Of a DNA stretch of 64,000 bases, positions 49,061 through 56,677 are shown piece after piece. The DNA is from Herbidospora galbida. Lineage in GTDB: Bacteria > Actinomycetota > Actinomycetes > Streptosporangiales > Streptosporangiaceae. The stretch spans positions 1 to 64,000 of the forward strand of contig NZ_SZQA01000003.1 in the NCBI RefSeq assembly GCF_005233835.1, read 5' to 3'. The notes under the pieces were generated by a model. That model was given only the letters and a program-made list of their open reading frames with translations, had not been told where the DNA came from and did not search any database. Position numbers and translations under genes: made by a program. The stretch's first letter is position 1. Every line of letters starts with the position of its first letter.

Positions 49061-51094
49061 ATGAGGTTCCCCCCACGTGCCCAGGTGGCCGTCACCGCCG
49101 TCGCGGCGGTCGCGGTCCTGTTCGCGGTCCTCTGGTACGGCGGCGGGCGTCCCGCCGCGCTCGTCGAAGGGCTGCCCTCGCCGGGCCTCCTGACCGAATG
49201 GGGGCTCCCGCTCGTCAGGTTGCTGCACGACGTCTGCGCGGTCGCGACGGTCGGCCTGCTGCTGACGTCGGTCGCCTTCACGCGCGATGAGGCGATCCGC
49301 ACTTCGGCGCGGCGGCAGGTCGTGTGGTGGGCCTCGGGATGGGCGCTGACCGCGCTGGCCACGATCGCGCTGACGCTGTCGGACTTCCTGGGCCTGCCGG
49401 TCTTGGAGGCCCTGGGTGCCGGGGTGCTGCAGACCTTCGTCTTCAACATCGCGCAGGGGCAGGCGTTCCTGCTCGTGGCCATGATCGCGGCCGTGATCGC
49501 GTTCTGCGCGCTGCTCCGCGGGGCCGAACTGGTCCTGCTCGGCGCGGCCCTCTTCGCCGCCCTGCCACCCGCGTATGTCGGACATTCGGCCTCGGCGGCC
49601 GACCACAACCTCGCGGTGTCCAGCCTGATGCTCCACATCGCCGCCGCCGCGATCTGGGTCGGCGGGCTGTTCGGCGTACTGACCCTGGTCCGCCGCGACC
49701 GTGACCTGGTGTGGGGGGTCCGCCGCTTCAGCGCGGTGGCACTGTGCGCCTACGCGGCGGTGGGCGCGTCGGGGCTGATCAACGCCTGGGTCAGGCTGGG
49801 CGGGCTGACCCCGTTGTTCGAGTCCCGGTACGGACTGCTGGTGCTCGCCAAGATCGCGGCATTGGCGGTCCTGGGATGGTTCGGCTGGCGCCACCGGAAG
49901 GTGACGATCGCACGCCTGGAGGCCGATGCGTCGGCGGGCCAGGTGCCGTCGGGTGACTCTGCGGCTTCGCGGTCGGGTCAGGAACGGTCGGCTCAGGGCG
50001 AGTCGGCCCTGGGCGAGTCGGTAGACGGGCTGGAAGGGGCGGTCGCGTCCGGGGCGGCTCGCGACGAGTCGATGGAAGAGCACTCAGCCGGGTCGGCGTC
50101 CGGAACCGAGGGCCAGAGCGCGTCCTCTGCGGAACTGCCGGTCGCTGCTGCGGCGGCTCGGCGGCCCTTCCTGCGGCTGGCGGCGGTTGAGGTGGCGATC
50201 ATGAGCGCGACGATGGCGCTCGCCGTCGGGTTGTCGCGGACCGCGCCGCCCGCGAGTACCGACGTTCCCAACGTCAATGCGGCCCTCGGCTATGTGCTGC
50301 CGTCCATCTCGTTCGACCGGCTGCTCTCGGAGTCGCGGCTCGATCCGATCATCCTGCTCGGCATCGCCGGGTTGGTGATCGCCTATCTGGTCGGTCTGCG
50401 CCGTCAGGTCTGGCCCGTCGGGCGGACCGTCGCCTGGTTCCTGGGCATTCTGGTCCTTCTCTACGCTTCGACCGGCGGTCTGTCCGCCTATGGCCCGGCG
50501 GTCTTCTCGGTATTCTCGGTCGAATACGCCCTTCTCGGCACGCTGGCCCCGGCTCTGCTGGCCTACGGTGCGCCGATCGGCCTCGCCGGGGGGCGGGAAC
50601 TGCTGCCGAGGGCGCTGGCCAATCCGGCCGTCGCGCTGGGGTTCTACGTCGCCTCGCCGGTCTTCCTCTACCTTCTCGGGTTCTTCGAGCTCGCCCAGTC
50701 GAGCCACGCGCTGCACCTGGCCATGGTGGTCGTCCAGGTCGCGGCGGGGCTGGTGTTCTTCGTCGTGGTCGCGGGGGTCGATCCGCTGCCGAGGGCCGTG
50801 CACACGTACACAAGAATTCAGCTCGTCGGGATCGCCGTCGCGGTGCAGATCGCGGTCGGGGCGCTGCTGCTGCTCGGGCCTCTGCAGGCCGAGGACTGGT
50901 ATGCCCTGGTCGCCGTCGACTGGGTGCCCGACCGGGCCGGAGACCAGCAGCTGGGTGCGCTGCTCGGCGCGGGGATCAGCGTGGCGGTGTTGCTGGTGGT
51001 GCTGGTGAGTCTGGTGGTACGGGTCGTCGCGGCCCGTCGCCGGGTTTCGATTCTCAACGTGCAGAAGATGGACGATCGTCGGCAGAAGAAGTAA
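49061..51094 (+). CDS. CopD / CtaG (Caa3_CtaG) fusion, copper import and oxidase assembly
   Basis: A 677-residue multi-span protein. The N-terminal half is CopD-like (RLLHDVCAVATVGLLLTS, LMLHIAAAAIWVGGLFG, YGLLVLAKIAALAVLGWFGW). The C-terminal half is CtaG-like (SVEYALLGTLAPALLAYGAP, SHALHLAMVVVQVAAGLVFF). A soluble Ser/Ala/Gly/Glu-rich linker of about 80 residues (about 290-370) separates them, longer than usual. It probably moves copper across the membrane for cytochrome oxidase assembly with the CopC protein. GGAAGG lies before the ATG. The gene next downstream begins ten bases later. Confidence 0.88.
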   Translation: MRFPPRAQVAVTAVAAVAVLFAVLWYGGGRPAALVEGLPSPGLLTEWGLPLVRLLHDVCAVATVGLLLTSVAFTRDEAIRTSARRQVVWWASGWALTALATIALTLSDFLGLPVLEALGAGVLQTFVFNIAQGQAFLLVAMIAAVIAFCALLRGAELVLLGAALFAALPPAYVGHSASAADHNLAVSSLMLHIAAAAIWVGGLFGVLTLVRRDRDLVWGVRRFSAVALCAYAAVGASGLINAWVRLGGLTPLFESRYGLLVLAKIAALAVLGWFGWRHRKVTIARLEADASAGQVPSGDSAASRSGQERSAQGESALGESVDGLEGAVASGAARDESMEEHSAGSASGTEGQSASSAELPVAAAAARRPFLRLAAVEVAIMSATMALAVGLSRTAPPASTDVPNVNAALGYVLPSISFDRLLSESRLDPIILLGIAGLVIAYLVGLRRQVWPVGRTVAWFLGILVLLYASTGGLSAYGPAVFSVFSVEYALLGTLAPALLAYGAPIGLAGGRELLPRALANPAVALGFYVASPVFLYLLGFFELAQSSHALHLAMVVVQVAAGLVFFVVVAGVDPLPRAVHTYTRIQLVGIAVAVQIAVGALLLLGPLQAEDWYALVAVDWVPDRAGDQQLGALLGAGISVAVLLVVLVSLVVRVVAARRRVSILNVQKMDDRRQKK

Positions 51095-51104
51095 CGTCAC
51101 CCCC

Positions 51105-51728
51105 ATGGCCGTGAAGGTAAGCCGCCGGCCGGTTCCCCCGCCGGCCCCCGCCCCCCGCAAGCCGTACCTCATCGTGGTTCTGCTCGTCGTCGTGCTGGCC
51201 GCGGGTGTGGGCATCGGTTATCTGGTCGGACGTCCCGACTCGGTCGAGAGGATGCAGATCTCCGACCTCAAGCGGGATGCCGAGCAGATCAAGACCCTGA
51301 CCGACCAGGCCCGCCTGACGGTCGAGGAGCTCGACAAGATCCTGCCCGCCATGGCGGAGGCCGGCCCGCCGGACGTCCCGGCCTGGCAGGAGGCCGTCCG
51401 CAAAGCGGTCGAACGCCACTCTGAGACGCCGAGCGGGATGACCGAGACGAACGTCGCCAGAGGCGGCTTCCGGAGCGCGGTGAACGCTCTGTCGATCTCC
51501 GTCGACCTGCTGGCCGCGGCGCAGAACCTGCCCGAGGCCGACCGCGCGCCCTACGTGGAACTGGCCACCCGCCAGCGCACGCTCGCCATCACGACCTGGT
51601 CGGTCGCCGCCACCCAGCTCGACCAGCTCAACGTCGAAGCGGGATTCGGCCACCAGCACGCCTACCTGTCGGGAGCCCCCGGTGAGGGCGGCATGCACGC
51701 GGACGAGATCCCGGAAGGCACGGAATGA
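51105..51728 (+). CDS. Membrane-anchored protein of the copper block
   Basis: A 207-residue protein. A Pro-rich cytosolic start is followed by one span (YLIVVLLVVVLAAGVGIGYL, about 21-40). An exported helical domain (VERMQISDLKRDAEQIKTL, ELDKILPAMAEAGPPDVPAW) ends GFGHQHAYLSG ... GGMHADE, a His/Met-containing tail that may bind copper. No named family is recognised. A TAACGT box (51092-51097) seven bases before the ATG suggests leaderless transcription. Confidence 0.72.
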   Translation: MAVKVSRRPVPPPAPAPRKPYLIVVLLVVVLAAGVGIGYLVGRPDSVERMQISDLKRDAEQIKTLTDQARLTVEELDKILPAMAEAGPPDVPAWQEAVRKAVERHSETPSGMTETNVARGGFRSAVNALSISVDLLAAAQNLPEADRAPYVELATRQRTLAITTWSVAATQLDQLNVEAGFGHQHAYLSGAPGEGGMHADEIPEGTE

Positions 51729-51748
51729 CCTTGGTCATCCCTCTGGCT

Positions 51749-51823
51749 CCGGCGGGTGTGGTCGCGTCCACCCGCCGGTCCGGATATTGACGCATCGGCG
51801 GCCCGGCGGAACGCGGGCCGCCG
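51749..51823. terminator. Two back-to-back hairpins between convergent genes
   Basis: Hairpin one: arms 51749-51758 and 51769-51778 (10 bp, 10-base loop). Hairpin two: arms 51796-51805 and 51814-51823 (10 bp, 8-base loop). Both are perfect and lie between a rightward and a leftward gene end. Confidence 0.75.
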
Positions 51824-51836
51824 CATTGGGACGTTC

Positions 51837-52223
51837 CTATTCGGGGCTGCACCACTCCGCGACGGCGGCGACGAAACCCTCCGCCGTCGGCGCCGCCACC
51901 GCGAGCTGCTCGGCGGCGAAAGCGGAGAACTGCATGGGGTCTTCGGGTGAGGCGAGGATCTTCTCGCAGACCTGGGAGCCGACCGTGAGGGCCTTCTCCT
52001 GGTTGGTCGCGAGGGCCGGGTCGACAGAGGCCAAAGCGGTGAAGAAGGCCTTCTTCTGGCCTTCGGAAGGTTCGGGTGCGGCGGGGACCGTGATCTCCGT
52101 CGGGCTGGCCTGGACTGCGGCCGTCGGTGCCTCTGACGTCGCCGGCGCCGCCGTCTCCGCGCCTCCGCCGCAACCTGCGACGGCGATGACGGCAACAGCG
52201 AGAGTGGTAGCGAGTCGAATCAT
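51837..52223 (-). CDS. Small lipoprotein of unknown function
   Basis: A 128-residue exported lipoprotein. MIRLATTLAVAVIAVAGC gives a lipobox Cys at 18. An Ala/Pro/Thr linker precedes a small helical domain with QKKAFFTALASVDPALATNQ, SQVCEKILASPEDP and FVAAVAEWCSPE. Two Cys in the mature domain could form a disulfide. The overall pattern resembles DUF732-type small secreted actinobacterial proteins, but the match is weak. Confidence 0.72.
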   Translation of the reverse strand: MIRLATTLAVAVIAVAGCGGGAETAAPATSEAPTAAVQASPTEITVPAAPEPSEGQKKAFFTALASVDPALATNQEKALTVGSQVCEKILASPEDPMQFSAFAAEQLAVAAPTAEGFVAAVAEWCSPE

Positions 52224-52507
52224 GAAAAATCACCCTAGCGCCCACCCCTCCCGTGGGAGGGGCGGGCGTGGATTGCCGTGCTATGGACAGCCCGCTCCCG
52301 CATGTCGTGGAATGACGACGAGCGCGGTTCGCAGGTGAGAAGCCATACGTTAACCGTCCCATCCGGACGGATCGGGAAGGATGACTTACCAGTCCATAAC
52401 GATCAGCCATCGGGCCCGTCACAACCAGCCGGTAGCCGTCGCCCTCAGGGTCGACTTCTGTCGGCGCCCCAGGTCAATGTGACAGGCGCGACAGGGAGTG
52501 ATTAGCG

Positions 52508-52753
52508 ATGCAACAGTGGCACCGTTCGACCCCACTACCGCAGGTGTGGCCGACTGACCGATATGAGGTTAAGAGCACCAGACCGGCGCCTGATTTCACA
52601 TCTGTTGACCGATATCACTTCGCCGAACTGGCACTTGAGTCGGCGGAGAACTTGATGTCGTCCGGGTGGGTCACCCATGTGACAGTCGTCAGGATCGACG
52701 ACGGAACCGTCCTTTTCGACACCAAGGCGGTGGTTCCGTTGGAGTCCTGGTAG
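52508..52753 (+). CDS. Hypothetical 81-residue protein
   Basis: The ATG has GGGAG about nine bases upstream. The sequence has VWPTDRYEVKSTRPAPDFTS, YHFAELALESAENLMSSGW and VTVVRIDDGTVLFDTKAVVP, suggesting a small mixed alpha/beta protein without cysteines or membrane segments. No family is recognised. The NUDIX gene starts 15 bases after its stop, so they may be co-transcribed. Confidence 0.55.
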   Translation: MQQWHRSTPLPQVWPTDRYEVKSTRPAPDFTSVDRYHFAELALESAENLMSSGWVTHVTVVRIDDGTVLFDTKAVVPLESW

Positions 52754-52768
52754 CCGATCATCGACCCC

Positions 52769-53632
52769 ATGACAGCCAAGGACGGGGACGGCTGGACCCA
52801 CTGCGGACGCGGTCACCAGCACTGGGGCGTCTACGGAGCCTCCGGCCTGCTCGCCGTGCACCACACGGCGCGAGCCTCCTACGTCCTGATGCAGAAGAGA
52901 GCCCTGTGGAGTCACCACGGCGGAACGTGGGGGCTCCCCGGAGGCGCGATCGACAGCCACGAAGACGCGATCACCGGCGCGTTGCGTGAGGCGCACGAGG
53001 AAACCGCCCTCTCCCGCGACGCCCTGCGGGTGCGGGGCGTGTACCTGGACGACCACGGCGGCTGGGCCTACCAGACCGTGATCGCGACGGCGGCGGAGAA
53101 ACTCCCCGTCCACCTGAACATGGAGAGCACCGCTCTCCGATGGGTCACCTTGGCCGAACTGCCCCGCAGGCGTTTGCACCCGGGATTCGCGGAGACGTGG
53201 CCAGTGGTGAGGGAGATGCTGAAACCGCTGGTCGTGGTGGTCGACGCGGCCAACGTGATCGGCGCACGGGCGGAACACGGCTGGTGGCGCGACCGCGCCG
53301 GCGCGACGTCGCGCCTGCTGGCCGAGCTGGTCGAGCTGGCCGTCGACGGGGTGATCGCCCCGATCGAGGGCCTGCCGTTGCTGACCCGGCGGTTTCCCCA
53401 GATGGTCGTGGTGGTGGAGGGCGCGGCCCGTGGGGCGAAGGTTCCGGAGGGTCTGATCGACGTGCGGGCGGCCGAGGGGAGCGGGGACGACGCGATCGTG
53501 GAGGTCGTCCGGGAGGCGCCGGTCTGGGAGACGGTGCTGGTGGTGACGGCGGACCGGGGGCTGCGCGAACGGGTGCAGGCCGAGGGCGCCCTGGTGACCG
53601 GGCCGAAGTGGCTGCTGGGGCAACTTCCCTGA
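52769..53632 (+). CDS. NUDIX hydrolase fused to a NYN/PIN-like domain
   Basis: A 287-residue two-domain protein. Residues about 18-145 form a NUDIX domain with box GGAIDSHEDAITGALREAHE then ETAL (G-x5-E-x7-REUXEE). Residues about 150-287 carry KPLVVVVDAANVIGARAEHG, GWWRDRAGATSRLL and VLVVTADRGLRERV, the acidic pattern of NYN/YacP-like nucleases. The fusion suggests nucleotide or RNA-end processing, perhaps cap hydrolysis coupled to RNA cleavage (inference). The N-terminus has a CGRGHQHWG motif. Confidence 0.85.
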   Translation: MTAKDGDGWTHCGRGHQHWGVYGASGLLAVHHTARASYVLMQKRALWSHHGGTWGLPGGAIDSHEDAITGALREAHEETALSRDALRVRGVYLDDHGGWAYQTVIATAAEKLPVHLNMESTALRWVTLAELPRRRLHPGFAETWPVVREMLKPLVVVVDAANVIGARAEHGWWRDRAGATSRLLAELVELAVDGVIAPIEGLPLLTRRFPQMVVVVEGAARGAKVPEGLIDVRAAEGSGDDAIVEVVREAPVWETVLVVTADRGLRERVQAEGALVTGPKWLLGQLP

Positions 53633-53674
53633 CGTGCCGGGTGCGAGGGGCTGCCCTGGTGACCGGGCAGAAGT
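53588..53674 (+). repeat. Tandemly duplicated 3' end of the NUDIX-NYN gene
   Basis: GCCCTGGTGACCGGGCCGAA with the following GT (53588-53609) recurs with one mismatch at 53653-53674. A third, weaker copy (CGGGTGCGAAGGGCTTCCTG) follows near 53687. The gene tail has been duplicated into the downstream spacer and is decaying. Confidence 0.65.
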
Positions 53675-53716
53675 CCCGAGGTCTCGGGTGCGAAGGGCTT
53701 CCTGGTGCTGGTCGGG

Positions 53717-53757
53717 GTTTTCCACAGGGCGCTGATTGTTCTGAGGTTTTCCACAGG
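53717..53757 (+). promoter_or_regulatory. Two DnaA-box-like direct repeats
   Basis: GTTTTCCACAGG occurs at 53717-53728 and 53746-53757. Each contains TTTTCCACA, which fits TTWTNCACA. They lie 50-90 bases before the permease start and could couple that gene to DnaA or simply be chance. Confidence 0.45.
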
Positions 53758-53807
53758 TCCCGCGTCGTCATCCGTGAAGGTCTGGCCGGTCTGGAAGCAT
53801 CGGGTTC

Positions 53808-54800
53808 GTGGCTGAGCGTCTTGAGGTTCCTCCCGCCGAAATGCCGCCCGCCGACTCGGGGCGGAAGGGCCCGTCGTCGTTCGGCCCTTGGGTGTTCGTC
53901 GCAGTGCTCGGCCTGCTGTTGCTCGGGCAGTTCGTCTACGCGCCCTATCTGACCTCTCCCGCGCTGCAGACGTGGTCGACGGTCTTCGTCGCCATCTGCG
54001 TCCAGGCGCTGCCGTTTCTCGTCTTCGGAGTCCTGCTGTCGGCGGCGATCACGGCTTTCGTCCCGGCCTCCTTCTGGACTCGGGCGCTGCCCAAGCGGGC
54101 GGCGCTGGCCGTGCCGGTGGCGGGTGCTGCGGGGGCGGTGCTGCCGGGGTGTGAGTGCGCTTCGGTGCCGGTGGCGGCCGGGCTGATCTCGCGGGGGGTG
54201 ACCCCGGCGGCGGCGCTGGCGTTCCTGCTGTCCTCGCCGGCGATCAATCCGGTGGTCATCGTGGCGACGGTGGTCGCGTTCCCCGGGCAGCCGATGATGG
54301 CGGTGGCGCGGTTCGTGGCCTCGCTGGTGGTGGCGGTGCTGGTCGGGTGGGTCTGGCTGCGGTTCGGCAAAGGGGAGTGGCTGCGGACGCGGCGGCACCA
54401 CGACCACGCGGGGTTCGCCGAGGCGATGCGCCATGACCTGCTGCACGCCGGGGGCTTCCTGGTCGTCGGCGGCATGGCGGCGGCCACGATGAACGTGATC
54501 GTGCCGCGTGAGTGGCTCAACGCGTTGGCCGGGAATCTCTGGGTGTCGGTGCTCGCGCTGGCGCTGCTGGCGGTGGTCCTGTCGATCTGCTCGGAGGCCG
54601 ACGCGTTCGTGGCCGCCTCGCTGACGGCCTTCTCGCCGACCGCGAGGCTGGCGTTCCTGGTCGTCGGGCCGATGGTCGACCTGAAGCTGATCGCCCTGCA
54701 GACCGGCACGTTCGGCCGGCGGTTCGCCGCCCGGTTCGTGCCGCTCACGTTCTCGCTGGCCGTGCTGGTCAGCGTCGTCACCGGGACGGTGCTGCTGTGA
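53808..54800 (+). CDS. UPF0718/YraQ-like permease
   Basis: A 330-residue polytopic protein with about eight spans. The family motifs are GAVLPGCECASVPVAAGLIS, FLLSSPAINPVVIVATVVAF and SEADAFVAASLTAF. A His-rich loop (RRHHDHAGF) is present. Such permeases are paired with TIGR03943 proteins and often controlled by zinc, so metal or metallophore transport is likely but unproven. Its TGA overlaps the next GTG (GTGA). Confidence 0.87.
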   Translation: MAERLEVPPAEMPPADSGRKGPSSFGPWVFVAVLGLLLLGQFVYAPYLTSPALQTWSTVFVAICVQALPFLVFGVLLSAAITAFVPASFWTRALPKRAALAVPVAGAAGAVLPGCECASVPVAAGLISRGVTPAAALAFLLSSPAINPVVIVATVVAFPGQPMMAVARFVASLVVAVLVGWVWLRFGKGEWLRTRRHHDHAGFAEAMRHDLLHAGGFLVVGGMAAATMNVIVPREWLNALAGNLWVSVLALALLAVVLSICSEADAFVAASLTAFSPTARLAFLVVGPMVDLKLIALQTGTFGRRFAARFVPLTFSLAVLVSVVTGTVLL

Positions 54801-55474
54801 ACCGGCTGACCCAGAGTCTCGTGCTGATCCTGCTCGGCGGGGCGGTGCTGCGGATCACGACGGTGTCGAACGAATACCTCAACTACGTCAAGCCGGGGTT
54901 CCGCTACTTCCTGATCGCCGCCGGGGCGACGGTGCTGGTCCTCGGCGCGATCGGGCTCCTCAAGAAGGAAGACGGCCATCGCGGGCCGTGGGTGGCCTGG
55001 CTGCTCACCCTGCCCGTGTTCGCGATCTTCCTGATCGCCCCGCCGCCGCTGGGCAGCTACGCCGCCCGGTCGGAGGAGGCGCCCGCGCGGCCGGTGGGGG
55101 CGCTGACGGCGTACACGCCGCTGACGGGGCCGGTCTCCGCGATGACCATCGGGGAGTTCCTCGGCCGGGCCTGGGGCGACACGACGAAGTCGCTGACCGG
55201 CAAGAAGGTGAAGCTGACCGGGTTCGCGGTGCCGTCGAAGAAGCGGGGCCAGTGGTATGTGGCGCGGATGCAGATCGCCTGCTGCGCGGCCGACGCCGTG
55301 CCGCTGAAGGTCGCGGTTCTCGGGGCGCCGGCTCCGGCCGAGAACCAGTGGATCGAGGTCACCGGCACCTGGGTGCCCCCGAGGGCCGGCGGTCCAGAGC
55401 CCGGCACGGTCGCCCCCGAACTCGACGCGACCGACGTGACGGAGATCCCGCAGCCGGTCGAACCCTACGAGTGA
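54797..55474 (+). CDS. TIGR03943-type permease partner
   Basis: A 225-residue protein. Two N-terminal spans plus a third (FRYFLIAAGATVLVLGAIGL, LLTLPVFAIFLIAPPPLG) precede an exported domain with VKLTGFAVPSKKRGQWYVAR, MQIACCAADAVPLKVAVLG and WIEVTGTWVPP. The ACCAAD cysteine pair is a family hallmark. It is translationally coupled to the UPF0718 permease and presumably forms one transport complex with it. Confidence 0.87.
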   Translation: MNRLTQSLVLILLGGAVLRITTVSNEYLNYVKPGFRYFLIAAGATVLVLGAIGLLKKEDGHRGPWVAWLLTLPVFAIFLIAPPPLGSYAARSEEAPARPVGALTAYTPLTGPVSAMTIGEFLGRAWGDTTKSLTGKKVKLTGFAVPSKKRGQWYVARMQIACCAADAVPLKVAVLGAPAPAENQWIEVTGTWVPPRAGGPEPGTVAPELDATDVTEIPQPVEPYE

Positions 55475-55490
55475 GCGTTTGCGGAAAAGA

Positions 55491-55539
55491 CGAACGGGGC
55501 GGACGCCGGGCAGGGGAATCCCGGCGTTCGCCCCGTTCG
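55491..55539. terminator. 20-bp bidirectional hairpin
   Basis: Arms 55491-55510 and 55520-55539 pair over 20 positions with one G-T wobble and a 9-base loop. It lies between the convergent TIGR03943 and CHAP genes and ends eight bases from the CHAP stop. Confidence 0.85.
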
Positions 55540-55547
55540 AGGGTGGG

Positions 55548-56351
55548 TCAGCGTTTGCCGCACGCGACCCAGTGAGAGATGAGCTTCTTGAGGGCGCCGC
55601 TCTTCTTGGCGGCGGCCAGGCCGAGCGCGACGGGCAGCAGCACGGTGCCGGCGGCCAGGGGCTCGGGAGTCCCGGTCAGCATGCCGCTGACGTCGTGACT
55701 GTCGACCTTCTGCGCGGTCATCGACTGCGTCGTCTCGGCGACGGGCTGCTTGACGGCGACCATCTCGGGAGCGCCGGTCAGCATGCCGTTGACGTCGGCC
55801 GACTTCGCCTGCTTGGTGGTGGCCGACAGCGCCGTCTCGGCGGCGGCCTTCTTGGCGGCCAGCTTGACGGTCTTCTCCTTGGCCATGAACTTCTCGCGGA
55901 CCTTCTCCGGGTAGCCGTAGCCGACGATGGTGCTGTCGGTCCGGGTCTTGGTCACGACCTTGTTGCTGATGTTGCCCTCGATCGTCTGGATGGTCTGGTC
56001 GTTGATGACCTTCTTGACCAGTCCGACGTGGTCGATTGCGCTGATGTTCTTCGAGTGTCCCCAGTCGAAGAAGACGATCGCGCCCGGAACGGGCTTGGAT
56101 CCCCAGGCGCCCTGGTTCTTGAACCACTGCGCGTGCTCGGGGGTGTAGGCGAACTGGCCGACGTCCTGCGCCTGACCCGTCTGGTGGGCGGCCCAGGAGA
56201 CGAACATGTCGCACCAGGCGGCGTCCTTGTAGCCGGGCTTCTTGACGACGTTCGTCCCGAACCAGTCTCCGAACTTGGATGAACCGTTGACCTCGGCGTA
56301 GCCCATCTGGGAGTTGGCCACGTTGATCAGCGCGTCAGCGTAGTTCGTCAT
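55548..56351 (-). CDS. CHAP-domain peptidoglycan hydrolase without signal peptide
   Basis: A 267-residue protein. The N-terminal CHAP domain (about 1-145) has the catalytic Cys47 in DAAWCDMFVSWAA, His108 in ISAIDHVGLV and Glu125/Asn127 in IQTIEGNIS. A long Lys/Ala-rich linker carries two copies of D-V-[NS]-GMLTG-[AT]-PE. The C-terminus has a hydrophobic segment (GTVLLPVALGLAAAKKSGAL) and basic end. There is no N-terminal signal peptide, unusual for an enzyme expected to cut peptidoglycan crosslinks or amides. The C-terminal helix may be a membrane anchor. Confidence 0.85.
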   Translation of the reverse strand: MTNYADALINVANSQMGYAEVNGSSKFGDWFGTNVVKKPGYKDAAWCDMFVSWAAHQTGQAQDVGQFAYTPEHAQWFKNQGAWGSKPVPGAIVFFDWGHSKNISAIDHVGLVKKVINDQTIQTIEGNISNKVVTKTRTDSTIVGYGYPEKVREKFMAKEKTVKLAAKKAAAETALSATTKQAKSADVNGMLTGAPEMVAVKQPVAETTQSMTAQKVDSHDVSGMLTGTPEPLAAGTVLLPVALGLAAAKKSGALKKLISHWVACGKR

Positions 56352-56677
56352 GAGAATCCTGAACGTTTCCGATCCTGTCTGTCGACCGCGCCGCAGGGCG
56401 GTAGATCGGATTCGCTCTCTGTAGACAGTGGGGCAGTTCTCGCTTTACCGGCGTGGGCACCGGAGTGGGGCGATCCTTGCGGCAACTTTGGTCACGGATT
56501 ACCGCGACAGGTCCCAATCTATCCACGCTCAAGCCGGGGTCAAACGCTTCACGCCGTTCTTTACTCTTTACCTGGTTTATCGCTTTCGGCAGAGGGATTT
56601 TACCTTTATCGAATTCCCTTGCGGGCAAGGCGATTCGGTGCTCTCTGGGAGATCTCCGGCCCTGGTAGCGTCAACGG
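56352..56677. other. Intergenic region between CHAP and S66 peptidase genes
   Basis: No gene is supported. It holds the divergent control regions. A TAGCGT box (56666-56671) six bases before the ATG at 56678 suggests a leaderless mRNA for the right gene. AT-rich runs around 56560-56620 (TTTACTCTTTAC, TTTTACCTTTATC) stand out. Confidence 0.5.

Noticed and set aside
47087-50083. 998-codon minus-strand frame across P450, CopC and CopD-CtaG
   Set aside because: It crosses several real genes and is Arg/Gln/Gly-rich noise typical of high-GC DNA.
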